Assembly (NCBI GenBank): GCA_024761205.1
Contig: JAMASS010000004.1
Coordinates: 186,001 to 250,000 of the forward strand
Source of the DNA: Limisphaerales bacterium
GTDB lineage: Bacteria > Verrucomicrobiota > Verrucomicrobiia > Limisphaerales > AAA164-E04
Reading direction: 5' to 3'
Length of the DNA: 64,000 nucleotides
Made by a program: the position numbers and the translations under genes. Below are positions 1 to 10,357 of this stretch, in pieces. Numbering within the stretch: the stretch's first letter is position 1; the number at the start of each line of letters is the position of its first letter. The notes beneath the pieces were generated by a model. The model saw nothing but the letters and a program-made list of their open reading frames with translations, made no database searches and was not told the origin of the DNA.

Positions 1-1853
1 CCGATCCACCTTCACACCGTAGTTCTCCACCAACACCTTTCCCGCCGCATAATCGCCCTCGGATTTGATCCGTTGAATCTCACGCAAGAGTTGACCAAAC
101 AGATCGGTCAAAGCCGCGTAGTCATTGATGACGACGTAAGTCTTCCCGTTCCGCTTTTCCATGGTGACAACATTCCCATCTGCCCCCTTTTCCAAGACCC
201 ACTTGCAGATCAACTGACGATTCCGCATGTGATCTTCCTCAATGTTGTCGCCCATCTCCAGCCGATGTAATTGAACCAGCAAGCCATTCCGAAAATAACT
301 TTGGTAGGCCTCTTTACCGACGTCCGTGGTGGTCATCAAGCCCATGTCGATCAACTTTTGATCCATGGCGAAGTAGAGTGCAACGAGATCCGCCCGCGCT
401 TCCTCCAAAGTCGACGCGTAGGATTTCAAGGTCTCCTTTGGCGTCCCAACACCGGGATTGAGTTTCCCCGAGGCGTGGCCGATCACCTCATGCATATCCA
501 CATGGAGATTGTGAGACAGGGCTCCCCACTTCTTAGATAGTAGGACTTCCTCTTCGGTGGCTGCAAACTCCTCCAGTATGCCACTTGATTTTGAGGCTTC
601 ATCGTATGCATGCACTATATTCGCCAAATTCACTGACTTAGATCCATGCAGCGAACGAATCCAATTCGCATTGGGTAGATTGATCCCGATCGGACTTGCG
701 GGCGAGGTCTCGCCAGCCTCCATGACTACATTGATCACCTTTGCCGAAATGCCCCGCACCTTCTCCTTTTTGTGAGCGTCCATGATCGACGAGTGATCCT
801 CAAACCACTGAGCGGCTTCACTGATCTTGGCAATCCGTTCCGACGCTTCCAGATCTCGAATGGAGACCACCGACTCAAACGCCGCCCGATACCCTGCCGC
901 ATCTCCATAGACCTCGATGAAGCCATTGATGACATCCACCTGCGAATCCACATCCGCAACCCAAGCAATATTGTAGTGGTCAAATGTTCGCAGTTGACCC
1001 GTTCGGTAATAGGCGATCAACAACTCGAGCGCCCGCCGCTGCTTAGAGTTCTCAGCAACCTGAACAGCTTTCTCCAGCCAATAGACGATTCGCTCAATCG
1101 CTTCAGTGTACATGCCACCAATTTTCCAAGTCTTCTCGTAAATGACGCCGTCCTCCTTGATGAGCTTCGAGTTGAGGCCATAAGAGATCGGCTTGTCATC
1201 GCCTTCACTGATCATCTTTTCGTAGAACGTCTCGACCTCCACTTGCGTCAAGTTCTCATAGAAATTGTTCGCCGAATCAGCAATCAAATCGGCCGTGGCA
1301 TCCTTGTTAACCCGCTTGGCGTCCACTCTCGGATCAAACATCACCGGGTGCAATCGCTGAAGCAATGCAGCGACGGACTCACCCTTTTCTAACGGCAACA
1401 AAGGGTTCTCAGAACCTCGCACCATTTGCTCGAAGTATTCGGGATAAAGCCAGGGTCAAATTTCTTGGTCGAGTAGTGATGGTGAATTCCGTTCGAAAAC
1501 CAAACCCGTTTCAAATAGACCAAAAACGCCTCCCATTCATCGCCAGAACGCTCCCCCCGATAACTGTTCATGACCGCTTCCAGTGTGCGGCGAATACAAA
1601 GGTTATGCTTGTAGTTCTGATCGTAAATAATGTCCCGTCCCGAAAGCGCTGCCTGCGCGAGGTAATAAAGCAGCCGCTTATGCTGCAGCGGCAAGGACTC
1701 AAACCCAGGAACCTGGTAGCGAAGAATTTTTAGATCGGCGAACTGCTCCGTCTGCCAAACAAACGACTCATCCGATGGACTTTCTGCAGCTCTCACGCCT
1801 GAATCAACCACCAAAACGGACACCAACAACCCGAACGACATCAACTTTGGCAT
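1..1853 (-). pseudogene. dipeptidyl peptidase III (M49), 3' end cut by window, one frameshift
   Basis: Zinc metallopeptidase of family M49, which removes dipeptides from peptide N-termini. The family signature HEXXGH is present as HEVIGH (475-492, minus strand) and the third zinc ligand sits in EEARAD (388-405). The chosen ATG at 1853 gives a signal-peptide-like N-terminus (MPKLMSFGLLVSVLVV), so the enzyme is probably exported; an upstream TTG at 1859 is less likely. The reading frame breaks at a C-run (GGG on the + strand, about 1441-1443): one extra base restores the frame and a continuous M49-like sequence runs to the left edge. Because the rest is undamaged, this could be a sequencing error rather than a true mutation. 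The C-terminus lies outside the window. Confidence 0.88.
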
Positions 1854-2481
1854 AGGCAAAAGATGCTGTGCTCACCCCCAAGAAGCAAAACAAAAAAACG
1901 CGGCGATCAAAAGGTGGGGCAAGACTCTACCGAGCTTTCCGTCATCCACAATCTGTCGCACACAGGCGAGATTTCACTCCATTGCGTCCAAATACTCATT
2001 CTTGCCATCGGGATAAGGGTCCGAAAGAAATCGATGCCTGCCGGCCAGATCGCCCTTGATTTCCGATTTCACAGGATTCCAGAAAAATCATTCGTTTGAC
2101 TCATCAGATGCAGAGCTCTGCCACTTACCCCAACAAATCCGACGTCCCCAAAGCAAATCCAACCACTCGAATCAAAAAGGAACCGAAGACATGTCCTCTC
2201 CCCGAAAAAGTCGCCGGTAAATGGCCTGAGCTTCGGCTCGGACCACAGCCGGATCCCTTGTGTCAACGGGAAAAACACTGAGAGGGACAAATGGCAAATG
2301 ACGTGACTTCTTGCACGAGTTTTCCAAGAGTCGACACGGTCATCCTGTCTGACACCTCAACTGGAATCAGACCATTTGTCGGCGATTGTCTCTTAGGCTC
2401 TAATTGCGCCACACCCTCCAAATCCCGTCAAAATTTCCCTTGCCGAGATGGATGCGAATGATATGCTCTGTCCCCCTTGTA
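1854..2481. other. intergenic stretch without recognisable gene
   Basis: The only open frames here are short and show no recognisable motif. The region should hold the divergent upstream signals of the M49 peptidase (minus) and rpmE2 (plus), but I see no clear promoter. Confidence 0.5.
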
Positions 2482-2775
2482 ATGAAAAAAAATATCCATC
2501 CGGAATCGTATCGGCCGGTGATCTTCAAGGACTCGGCTTCAGGATTTACCTTCCTGAGCAAGTCTTGCGCCCGATCGAAACAGACAATGAGCTGGGAAGA
2601 CGGCAACGAATATCCGCTCGTTGTCCTTGGCATTAGCAGCGCATCGCACCCTTTCTACACCGGCCAACAGGTCTTCGTAGATACGGCAGGGCGTGTGGAC
2701 AAATTCCAACAGCGCATGGCCAAGACCAAAGCCGCCCAGGAAAAAGCCGCCACTTTCAAGAAAAAGCGCCGCTAG
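2482..2775 (+). CDS. rpmE2: 50S ribosomal protein L31 type B
   Basis: Ribosomal protein L31 of the large subunit, type B (the zinc-free paralogue class). The product starts [17 protein letters not shown] and carries the conserved [10 protein letters not shown] and SHPFYTG segments, ending in a basic tail (FKKKRR). It has 97 residues, slightly longer than the usual 80-90 because of this tail. The open frame extends upstream to 2404, but homology starts exactly at the ATG at 2482. No CxxC zinc pair is visible, which fits type B. It lies 90 bp upstream of prfA in the same direction, a common rpmE-prfA pairing. Confidence 0.93.
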   Translation: MKKNIHPESYRPVIFKDSASGFTFLSKSCARSKQTMSWEDGNEYPLVVLGISSASHPFYTGQQVFVDTAGRVDKFQQRMAKTKAAQEKAATFKKKRR

Positions 2776-2865
2776 CTATTCTTTCTCAAGGCCGTCCGCA
2801 TCGCGATTGCAGAAATCGTGTCCTGCGGGCGGTCTTATCTTTTACCCTCCCCTCCCTTGATCACC

Positions 2866-3945
2866 ATGGACCTGAACGCTCATATCGATAAGTTTGAAAG
2901 CCGGTATGCCGAGATAGAAGCGGCCTTGGGAGATCCATCGGTCTTTGGCAATCAAAAAAAGTCCCAAAAGTTGTCCCGGGAATACAATCGAGTAAAGAGC
3001 CTGTTCGAGCTAGGGCGCGAATACCGCAAAGCAGCCGAGGAACTCAAAGAGAACCAGAAAATCATCGAGACCGAGCCCAGCGATTCTGAAATGGCACAGC
3101 TGGCTCAGGAGGAAATCACCCGACTCACCAAATCTCAGGAGGCTGCGATGCTCGCACTCCGGGCAGGGATTTTGCCGCCCGATCCTACCGATTCACGCGA
3201 CACGATCGTTGAAATCCGGGCTGGCGCCGGTGGTTCCGAGTCCGCCCTGTTCGCCGCCGATCTTTACCGCATGTTTACTCGTTACGCCGAACGTCGCAAT
3301 TGGAAGATCGAACTCATGGACACTAGTCCTTCAGATTTGGGCGGCTTCAAAGAAATCATCTTCACGGTCAAAGGTGAGGATGTTTTCAAGCGATTGAAAT
3401 ACGAAAGCGGTGTCCATCGAGTCCAGCGCGTACCTGTCACCGAGGCGCAAGGACGGGTGCATACCAGCACAACCACCGTGGCCGTGCTTCCGGAAGCGGA
3501 GGAAATCGACATCGAAATTAAGCCAGAGGAGATCGAAATCTCCGTTTGCCGTGCCTCCGGCCCTGGCGGCCAAGGGGTGAACACCACTGACAGCGCGGTC
3601 CAGGTTCAGCACAAAGACTCCGGGCTCATCGTTCGCTGCGCGGACGGTCGTTCCCAACAGCAAAACAAGGTCAAAGCAATGACCGTGCTCCGATCACGCC
3701 TGCTCGAGCGAAAGATCGCCGAGGAAAACGCCGAGTACGCCGCCCAGCGAAAGGCCCAAGTGGGCACAGGCGAACGCAACGAACGCATCCGCACCTACAA
3801 CTTTCCGCAAAACCGAGTGACGGACCATCGCATCGAACTCACACTGTACAACCTACCCGCGCTGATTGATGGTGACATGGACAGCGTGATTGATCCCCTA
3901 ATGGCCGATGACATTGAAAAACGACTGGCCGAGGCAAATCCATGA
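2866..3945 (+). CDS. prfA: peptide chain release factor 1
   Basis: Class I release factor that reads UAA and UAG and triggers peptidyl-tRNA hydrolysis on the ribosome. The 359-residue product has the catalytic GGQ loop (residues 234-236, in SGPGGQGVNT) and the stop-codon-recognition tripeptide as P-V-T (residues 190-192), the PxT pattern of RF1 rather than the SPF of RF2. The start at 2866 (MDLNAHIDKF) agrees with the family length; the frame is open to 2818 without homology. The stop overlaps the start of the following HAD gene by 4 bp (ATGA), suggesting translational coupling. Confidence 0.96.
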   Translation: MDLNAHIDKFESRYAEIEAALGDPSVFGNQKKSQKLSREYNRVKSLFELGREYRKAAEELKENQKIIETEPSDSEMAQLAQEEITRLTKSQEAAMLALRAGILPPDPTDSRDTIVEIRAGAGGSESALFAADLYRMFTRYAERRNWKIELMDTSPSDLGGFKEIIFTVKGEDVFKRLKYESGVHRVQRVPVTEAQGRVHTSTTTVAVLPEAEEIDIEIKPEEIEISVCRASGPGGQGVNTTDSAVQVQHKDSGLIVRCADGRSQQQNKVKAMTVLRSRLLERKIAEENAEYAAQRKAQVGTGERNERIRTYNFPQNRVTDHRIELTLYNLPALIDGDMDSVIDPLMADDIEKRLAEANP

Positions 3946-4520
3946 CCTTCGGAGGCATCATCTTTGACTGCGACGGGACCTTGGCCGATACCATGCCGCT
4001 ACACTGGGAGGCGTGGTGCACGGTGTCGGAGCGTCATGGGTTCCAATTCTCGAAAGAACGCTTCTACGCACTCGGCGGCGTGCCTTCCCAAGATATCCTC
4101 AAAATGATCAACGAGGAACAGAATCTCAATCTTGATGCTCACCAAATTTCCAAGGAAAAAGAGGAGGCATACCTTCCCAACCTCGGAGCGGTTTATCTGA
4201 TCGAACCCGTTATCGAAGTCGCCTTTTCCAACCACGGCAAAGTTCCGATGGCAGTAGCAACCGGGGGCACCCGGAAGATCATCTCCCAACTTTTGGCCCG
4301 CCTCGAGATTGACCACCTTTTTGATCACCTCGTCACCAGTGAGGACGTGAGTCGACAGAAACCGGCACCGGATATTTTTCTTGAAGCCGCTTGCCGAATA
4401 AATGTTCCGCCGGAAAAGTGTCTCGCCTATGAGGACACGAATCTTGGCCTACAAGCCATTGCTTCGGCGGGTATGAAGGGTGTAGATGTCCGGCGATTGC
4501 GCGCCGAACTCAGCTGCTAG
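3942..4520 (+). CDS. HAD-family hydrolase, beta-phosphoglucomutase-like
   Basis: Haloacid-dehalogenase superfamily phosphatase or phosphomutase, cytoplasmic. Motif I is DCDGT near the N-terminus (FDCDGTLADT), with a helical cap after it, then motif II (VATGG), a lysine in SRQKPAPDIF (motif III) and YEDTNLG (motif IV). The 192 residues are short but normal for subfamily IA. The start overlaps the prfA stop by ATGA. The substrate cannot be read from sequence; sugar phosphates are usual for this group. Its 3' end overlaps the convergent AI-2E-family gene by 11 bp. Confidence 0.88.
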   Translation: MTFGGIIFDCDGTLADTMPLHWEAWCTVSERHGFQFSKERFYALGGVPSQDILKMINEEQNLNLDAHQISKEKEEAYLPNLGAVYLIEPVIEVAFSNHGKVPMAVATGGTRKIISQLLARLEIDHLFDHLVTSEDVSRQKPAPDIFLEAACRINVPPEKCLAYEDTNLGLQAIASAGMKGVDVRRLRAELSC

Positions 4521-5874
4521 GTGGCTCCTGCCTCCGGGCTGAGGCCCTCGTCACTTCGGCGTCCAATAACGGTTTGCCCGAGTCCGTCCATTCGCGCCGC
4601 CGCCACACGTAACGAAACATCAGCGTCCGCAATGCAGCGGTTAACGGAATCGCTAGCACGCCGCCGGTGATGCCCCCTAGTAGCGTCGTACCGACCATGA
4701 TGGAGATGATCACCGTCAGGGGATGAAGCCCGATGCGGTCACCAATAATCTTTGGCGAGATGACAAAACCCTCCAACATCTGGACAAACACAAACACACA
4801 CAAAGTCAAGATGGGATGGACGATGTTATTGTGTTGGATAATCGAAATAGACAAAGCGGGCACAATGCTCAGCATCACACCCAGGTACGGCACGATCCCC
4901 AAGATACCGGCCATAAAGCCGAGCAGCACACTGTATCGCAGATTAATAATCGAAAACCCGATCATCAAAAGAATGCCCACGCACATGGCCACCAACACCT
5001 GAGACCGGAAGAAGACAATTAACGAATCGTTGATAGATCGCAGCACAAAGATGATTTCCGCCTTCATCTTCGACTCGCGAATGGGCAAGTAGTCCGTCCA
5101 GTTATTCTGAATGCCCTTCTTCTCTGCCAAAAAGTAAAAGACGTATACAGGGACCAGAGCGAACCCCACCAACAACCCGAACCAGGAAGTGATTTGCGAT
5201 AGCTTATCCAAGGACCACTGACCAATCTTACCAAGAATGGCTGCCGCCTTTCCGATCAGCATACCGTCAAAAGCAAAACTGGCAGTCATATCCGTTTCGG
5301 TATCGGATTCACTCGCCGTCATCGGAGCGCTGCTTGTCATTGAGCCGTCGCTCAGCGTTTGATCCACATCTGCGCCTTGCTTGTTGTCCTCCGATGGTTC
5401 TTTTGCTTCCTGGGTAAAAAACCCAGAAAGCATTTCGGGGACCTTGATGTTTTTTAATACCGCCGAGACATCAATTTTGAAAGGCGGGTCGCGGAGGAAC
5501 CCGTTGATTTTATTGGTCAAGTTTTCCTCGTATTTCGGCAATGCTTCACGAAGCGCACCCACCTCATTAATCAAACGCCACCCCACGGTGGTCAACATCC
5601 CGACTTGAAATAACAATGCCAGGAAAAATACCAGGATGATTGCCCAGGGACGGGGGATATTCCGTCTTTGGAAATAATCGACCACGGGGTCCAACAAATA
5701 GGCGATCACTCCCGCCACGGCCAACGGAAGCAAAACCGAAGATAATTGCTTGGCCACCCAGCCCACCCCCACAAAGACCAGCGCCACCAAGACCAGAATC
5801 ACGGCGACCGCCAAAGCCGTGGCTGCAGTCCAAACGATCTTGCCTTGATCTTCTGAGGGTGCTGGAAATTTCAT
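4510..5874 (-). CDS. AI-2E/PerM family membrane transporter (UPF0118)
   Basis: Multi-pass inner-membrane protein of the AI-2E transporter (PerM/YhhT) family, whose substrates are mostly unproven. The N-terminal third has two hydrophobic segments, including a long one at about residues 17-60, then a soluble region (about 90-200) with an acidic low-complexity insert rich in E, D, S and T. The conserved C-terminal membrane core follows (for example ILGIVPYLGVML and ISIMVGTTLLGGITGG). With 454 residues it is longer than the usual 350-370, the extra length being the acidic insert. The ATG at 5874 is well supported. Confidence 0.87.
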   Translation of the reverse strand: MKFPAPSEDQGKIVWTAATALAVAVILVLVALVFVGVGWVAKQLSSVLLPLAVAGVIAYLLDPVVDYFQRRNIPRPWAIILVFFLALLFQVGMLTTVGWRLINEVGALREALPKYEENLTNKINGFLRDPPFKIDVSAVLKNIKVPEMLSGFFTQEAKEPSEDNKQGADVDQTLSDGSMTSSAPMTASESDTETDMTASFAFDGMLIGKAAAILGKIGQWSLDKLSQITSWFGLLVGFALVPVYVFYFLAEKKGIQNNWTDYLPIRESKMKAEIIFVLRSINDSLIVFFRSQVLVAMCVGILLMIGFSIINLRYSVLLGFMAGILGIVPYLGVMLSIVPALSISIIQHNNIVHPILTLCVFVFVQMLEGFVISPKIIGDRIGLHPLTVIISIMVGTTLLGGITGGVLAIPLTAALRTLMFRYVWRRREWTDSGKPLLDAEVTRASARRQEPPSS

Positions 5875-5898
5875 TCGGAGTATACTGTCACGAGAAAT

Positions 5899-6735
5899 CT
5901 AAAATCGTTTCTTCTTTTGACCTCGTCGGCCGAGTCTTCTCGATTTCGCTGCAGCGGCACGCACGGCATTCATCAGCGCGGCCCGAAGCCCCCCCTTTTC
6001 CAACTCGTGAACCCCATCGATAGTCGTGCCTCCCGGACTAGTCACCATGTCCTTGAGTGGACCGGGGTGCATCCCCGTTTCCAGCACCATCTTCGCCCCG
6101 CCCAACACGGTCTGGGCGGCGAGCCGGGTCGCCGTATCTCTTGGCAAACCGGCAGCAACGCCCCCATCACTCAACGCCTCGATGATCTGAAAAACGAAGG
6201 CCGGACCGCTCCCACTGAGACCGGTCACGGCATCGAGCAGCGATTCGGAAACTCGAACGGCAACACCTACCGCCGAAAGCAGCTGCTCTGCGAGTTGCCC
6301 ATCAGCTTCGCTCGCATGTGTTCCCAAGGCAAACCCTGATGCTCCCACCCCTACCATGGCGGGCGTGTTCGGCATCACACGAATCACGCGAGCACCGGTG
6401 AGCAAGTTTTCTTCAAAAATGGCGAGGGGCACACCGGCCGCAATCGAAACCAAAAGGTGAGACGTTGTAAAATGAGGGTTTATCCCGACGAGAGCCTCCT
6501 CTACTTTATCCGGCTTTACCGCGACAAAAATAACATCCGCCCTCTGGAGAACCTCCATCGGTTTAGTTGTTGCCCAAGCGCCGACCGCGGACTGAAAAGC
6601 TTCCCGTGCCTCACCGAATGGGTCGGTCCCAATGACCTGATCCGAAGCCACAGTTTGCTTGTCCACCATGCCTTTAGCCAAGGCCACGGCCATCTTCCCG
6701 GTCCCAATAAATCCGATTCTCGCTGATATGCCCAT
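5899..6735 (-). CDS. proC: pyrroline-5-carboxylate reductase
   Basis: Reduces 1-pyrroline-5-carboxylate to L-proline with NAD(P)H, the last step of proline synthesis. The N-terminal dinucleotide motif is IGFIGTGKMAVAL, and the family segments VAVKPDK, RVMPNTPA and GLSGSGPAFVF are all present, as is the C-terminal signature around MVTSPGGTTIDGVHELE. Length is 278 residues, normal for ProC, with an added basic tail (RRLGRRGQKKKRF). The ATG at 6735 (MGISARIGFIG) is chosen over an in-frame upstream start at 6801 without homology. Confidence 0.95.
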   Translation of the reverse strand: MGISARIGFIGTGKMAVALAKGMVDKQTVASDQVIGTDPFGEAREAFQSAVGAWATTKPMEVLQRADVIFVAVKPDKVEEALVGINPHFTTSHLLVSIAAGVPLAIFEENLLTGARVIRVMPNTPAMVGVGASGFALGTHASEADGQLAEQLLSAVGVAVRVSESLLDAVTGLSGSGPAFVFQIIEALSDGGVAAGLPRDTATRLAAQTVLGGAKMVLETGMHPGPLKDMVTSPGGTTIDGVHELEKGGLRAALMNAVRAAAAKSRRLGRRGQKKKRF

Positions 6736-6829
6736 AAAAGTAATCCCATTACATACAGACCTTGAGATGAAAATCAAAATCCTTCCGCATGGAAAATACA
6801 AATTGGCCGGCGCATTCTAGTGCCCAACA

Positions 6830-7340
6830 ATGAATGCAAGAGATCGCTATGACATCATCGTCTTGGACAAGGAATCGATGGTTGGTGGCACGCCCGGCAT
6901 CGCCATTGGTTCGCTCATGGCGCACCGAACTCCACATCAGAGAAAATCGAATATTCGCAACTCTTGGGAGGAGCATGCCGAAGACGCGGCGCACTTTGCG
7001 CCCGAGGCTATCGAAAAACGCAATAACGCGGGACTCCGAGAATTCTCTTTTGAGGGAAACCTGCACGACCCTTTCATGGCTCAACAGTCTTGAAATCCGG
7101 TTCAGTGGCCCCCATCCCGAACCACCCCATCGATATCCCCGAATCGCACAACGCCATTCTCAGCGCCAAGGCCGACATCAAGACCCTCCAGGAGAAACTG
7201 CCGCAACTCGGGAAGGGAACCTTTGGACAAAAGCACGAGTGATGCGCCTCCGCACAAATCATGCAACGGACGAACCCGTACCCGAATCATATGGAGAAGA
7301 CAGTCGAAGATTTTAACCGCTCGCTCGAGCAATCAAAACC
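6830..7340 (+). pseudogene. FAD-dependent oxidoreductase (fumarate/urocanate reductase-like) remnant
   Basis: The start MNARDRYDIIVL runs straight into DKESMVGGTPGIAIGS, so about 20 codons of the first FAD-binding GxGxxG segment are missing, apparently deleted between two similar I-V-L stretches. The sequence SLMAHRTPHQRK and the later GPHPEPPHRYP match flavocytochrome-c/fumarate-reductase-like flavoproteins. The frame then shifts at least twice (GPHPEPPHRYP in one frame, then NAILSAKADIKTLQEKL in another), and only the N-terminal ~150 codons of a ~450-residue family remain. Non-functional as read. Confidence 0.75.
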
Positions 7341-8178
7341 AGACCTCTTCGGAAAAGCGGAACGACGCCCCTTAGTCAGGCAATCGTTGGGTCCTTCTTG
7401 GTTCGGTGAAGGCTTACTTTACCACAACCGAGGGAGGGGCAGGAATCAACCAGAGGTTCGAGTTCCTCAAATACCGCAGGCGAGTCCACCAAAAGACTCC
7501 ACTCCGTCGGGCAGAATGAGTTAAGGAAACAGATACTATGGGGTCATGGCCTCCATATCGCCTGAGCCATGACCAGTGGCCGCCTTGTAGAGCGCCACAG
7601 CTTAAAAATCTCACGCAGAGACGCTGAACCCACAGAGCAAGAAAGGACAAAAATCTCCGCCTCTGCGTAAGAAATCACAGCGAACCAAAAAACTAGTGTC
7701 GTTCCCCGGCTCCCCACCTCGCCCGACTTGTCCCGTCAGCAGTCGCATTTCCAGACCACTCCCGTGCAACGGCACTCCGCATCTGCGAGAATCACCAACT
7801 AGCACGGGACAGATTGCGACGGCGGTCTAGCGGTCGGACCGTGGCGAACCGCTCGAATTTCAGTTCGAGTTGTTCGGTATTCATCATATGCTCTCCTCAA
7901 TTTGAAGGGAGCTTAAATCAGCCCTTTAGACAAGGGCTGTCCAAGGGGAAATTTTTTGGGGAAGAAATTTAAAATCCGTTTCAGCTCAGTTCAGGCACGA
8001 AACGTGTGGAACTCTTGACAGAAAAACAGATGGATCGTAATTTTCTAGTAATAACCGGAAATCATCCCGCATGATGGCGTTTAACGGTTCAAAACAGACT
8101 AGCACAATCTAAATAGCACCTGAAATACGTTGCCCCCGGGCGGACAGCGACATCAGCAAATTAGCCAAAGGCAGAGCC
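7341..8178. other. non-coding/decayed stretch with dispersed 'cgcagag' repeat
   Basis: No supported gene. A short open frame (to 7524) has no recognisable similarity and may be residual coding DNA of the broken flavoprotein. At 7608-7672 a pair of opposed segments (cacgcagagacgctgaac and cctctgcgtaagaaatcac) resembles dispersed repeats seen in many environmental bacterial genomes. The last 300 bases are AT-richer and probably contain the promoter of the 8179 gene. Confidence 0.4.
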
Positions 8179-9342
8179 ATGAAAACCTTCCTCGCCACAC
8201 TCCTCGGCGTCTTCTTCGCGGCAGTCCAAACTCTCGGACAAGTCACCATCAGGAGTGCCGACATGTTTAGTGAAGTCGGCCAATATTACCGTGCTTACGT
8301 AAACTATCAGGGAGGGGGCCGCTTCCTCACTCCCCAGCCCATTCCGATTCGGGACAAGGTAGGCGAGCCAGGCGGACCGCATCTTTGGGATTTTACTACC
8401 GGCCCGACCGACGAGACTATCCGAGTAGACTACGTCAACCCCGAGCGCACCGTCCAAGGGTTCAACTTTCCCAACATCAAACTCGCCGAGCGAAAGACCA
8501 ATGAATCCAATGGCGACACACGATGGCTCTTTATCGAGCAGACCCCCTTAGTCGGACGGAAAGTGTTCGGATTCTTCGAGCTGAAATTCGGCACACAGTC
8601 TCATGCCTTCGAACCACCGATCATCGATTTCCCTGACCCCATTCAATTCGGGGATAAGTGGTTCACCTCAGTAACCTATCAAACGGCCATCCCTGAAGCC
8701 GGATTCGACTTCCCCATACGATTCACCATAGATTCCGAATTTGAAGTGGATGCCTACGGCTTTATCGATCTCCCGGGCCTCGGCTTCGGGGATGTCCTCC
8801 GAGTCAATGAAAAAGTGACTCACACGCAGGCCATTGAGTCGGACATCTTCGGGGGGGGCCTCACCGGCGACCCCGAAATCGACGGTGAAATAGGCGGAGG
8901 GAATGGTACTTTCACGGATGTCGCCAAGCTCATTACTCGCAATCTTTACTTCCTTCGCCCCGGATACGGCATCGTCGCCCAAATCCATTCCGCAGTCGCT
9001 AAGGCCGATCCCGGCGCTAGGTTTCAAGAGGCGAACTACTTCAGCCGAATGTTCGAAACCAACAAAACCCTTCCCGAGCCATGTACGGAACCCGCTGCCG
9101 TTGATGATCTGGAAATCTCATTCGGCTCCGGCCGCGCTCTGCTGAAATGGAGCACCAGTGAGTGCACCGATTTCTACAGTGTGGAGTACTCATCACTGGG
9201 CGGGATCGAAGGCTCCTGGAAATCACTCGGCGAAACTCAAAACAATTTTATGGTGGATGAGCTCGCAGTCGAGCCCGTACGACTCTATCGAGTCATTTCT
9301 CGCAAAGGCACACCTCCACTATCTCCCACAATAATCCGATGA
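8179..9342 (+). CDS. exported protein of unknown function with C-terminal FN3-like region
   Basis: I do not recognise a characterised family. The product (387 residues) begins with a clear signal peptide ([20 protein letters not shown]) and is probably secreted or periplasmic. The last ~80 residues (from about [20 protein letters not shown] to [14 protein letters not shown]) look like a fibronectin type III-like or Verrucomicrobial exported-protein domain. The stop overlaps the start of the prepilin gene (ATGA), so the two are probably co-translated and may act together at the cell surface. Confidence 0.8.
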   Translation: MKTFLATLLGVFFAAVQTLGQVTIRSADMFSEVGQYYRAYVNYQGGGRFLTPQPIPIRDKVGEPGGPHLWDFTTGPTDETIRVDYVNPERTVQGFNFPNIKLAERKTNESNGDTRWLFIEQTPLVGRKVFGFFELKFGTQSHAFEPPIIDFPDPIQFGDKWFTSVTYQTAIPEAGFDFPIRFTIDSEFEVDAYGFIDLPGLGFGDVLRVNEKVTHTQAIESDIFGGGLTGDPEIDGEIGGGNGTFTDVAKLITRNLYFLRPGYGIVAQIHSAVAKADPGARFQEANYFSRMFETNKTLPEPCTEPAAVDDLEISFGSGRALLKWSTSECTDFYSVEYSSLGGIEGSWKSLGETQNNFMVDELAVEPVRLYRVISRKGTPPLSPTIIR

Positions 9343-10241
9343 GGATAAAGCTCCGCCAACGCTCTCAAATCCGTTCAGAAAACACATCTCGCACCCAAAG
9401 AAGCGGATCGGTGTTTTTGAGTGGATTCACCCTCATTGAACTGCTCGTCGTCATCGCCATCATCGCAATCCTATCAAGGCTGCTCTTGCCAGCACTGTCG
9501 CTCGCCAAGTCAAAAGCGAAGGAAACCGTCTGCAAAGGCAACACCCGGCAGATTATCATGGGGCTCGTCATGCACATGCATGACAATGAGTACTACCCGG
9601 TCTACAACTTTGATCCGTCAGTTGCCATTGAGAACAAATTCTGGACCGAAAGCCTCGCACCCTATACGAACGCACACTGGACAAATAAACTATTCAAATG
9701 TCCTGACTACAAAGGGCTTACTTTAGTCGGTAACGACGACGCGAATCCCCTCGGGAGCTACGGCTATAATGCCAACGGCACCAAAATGAGACCAAGCCAT
9801 CTCGGGCTCGGTGGAGCTTTCGCAGCACTCGCAGCGAGCCAAGAGCCCGAAAAACAATTCACAGTCAGGGTTATTCGCATCAAGGAATCCAGAGTCAGAA
9901 CACCCTCGGACATGATTGCCATCGGAGACGCTCATCTGGTCTGGGCGAGACCGGCGATTATCAAAAACCTCTACGGCATTGATATCTCTCAGGCGACTTA
10001 CAGTGGCACAGGCCTTCTGGATATCAACTTCCGCAATAGCTTTCAACGAGCACTCTGGCCGCCAACCCCCCAAATTATCAAATCTACCAAACGACGCCAC
10101 TCGGGCCGCTACAATGTGGGGTTCTGCGACGGACACATCGAGGGCATTCACCGTAGCAAATTGTTCTCCCTCACTGATGACACACTGCGCCGTTGGAACA
10201 ATGACAACGAACCCCACGCCAATCTGCTCTCCTGGAAGTAG
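9339..10241 (+). CDS. prepilin-like pseudopilin with H-X9-DG C-terminal motif
   Basis: Type II secretion/type IV pilin-like exported protein of the group abundant in Planctomycetes and Verrucomicrobia. The processing site is [11 protein letters not shown] (cleavage after residue 29), followed by the hydrophobic helix [17 protein letters not shown]. The C-terminal signature is [13 protein letters not shown], in which nine residues separate His and Asp-Gly. Length 300 residues. It is coupled by a 4-bp overlap to the preceding exported protein. The role is surface or exopolymer related by family; no assembly machinery is encoded nearby. Confidence 0.9.
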   Translation: MRIKLRQRSQIRSENTSRTQRSGSVFLSGFTLIELLVVIAIIAILSRLLLPALSLAKSKAKETVCKGNTRQIIMGLVMHMHDNEYYPVYNFDPSVAIENKFWTESLAPYTNAHWTNKLFKCPDYKGLTLVGNDDANPLGSYGYNANGTKMRPSHLGLGGAFAALAASQEPEKQFTVRVIRIKESRVRTPSDMIAIGDAHLVWARPAIIKNLYGIDISQATYSGTGLLDINFRNSFQRALWPPTPQIIKSTKRRHSGRYNVGFCDGHIEGIHRSKLFSLTDDTLRRWNNDNEPHANLLSWK

Positions 10242-10357
10242 CGCCTCGAGACTCCCCCCAATATCCCAAGAGCACCGCAAGATTGACGAGGTGGGGCGGG
10301 ACTCCGTAGCGCCCCGTCTTTGCGTAGCGAGAGAGGATCCCGCCAGCACAACTCCAG

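Noticed and set aside
9723-10349. 208-codon minus frame opposite the prepilin gene
   Set aside because: Lies antisense to a well-supported prepilin with no similarity of its own.
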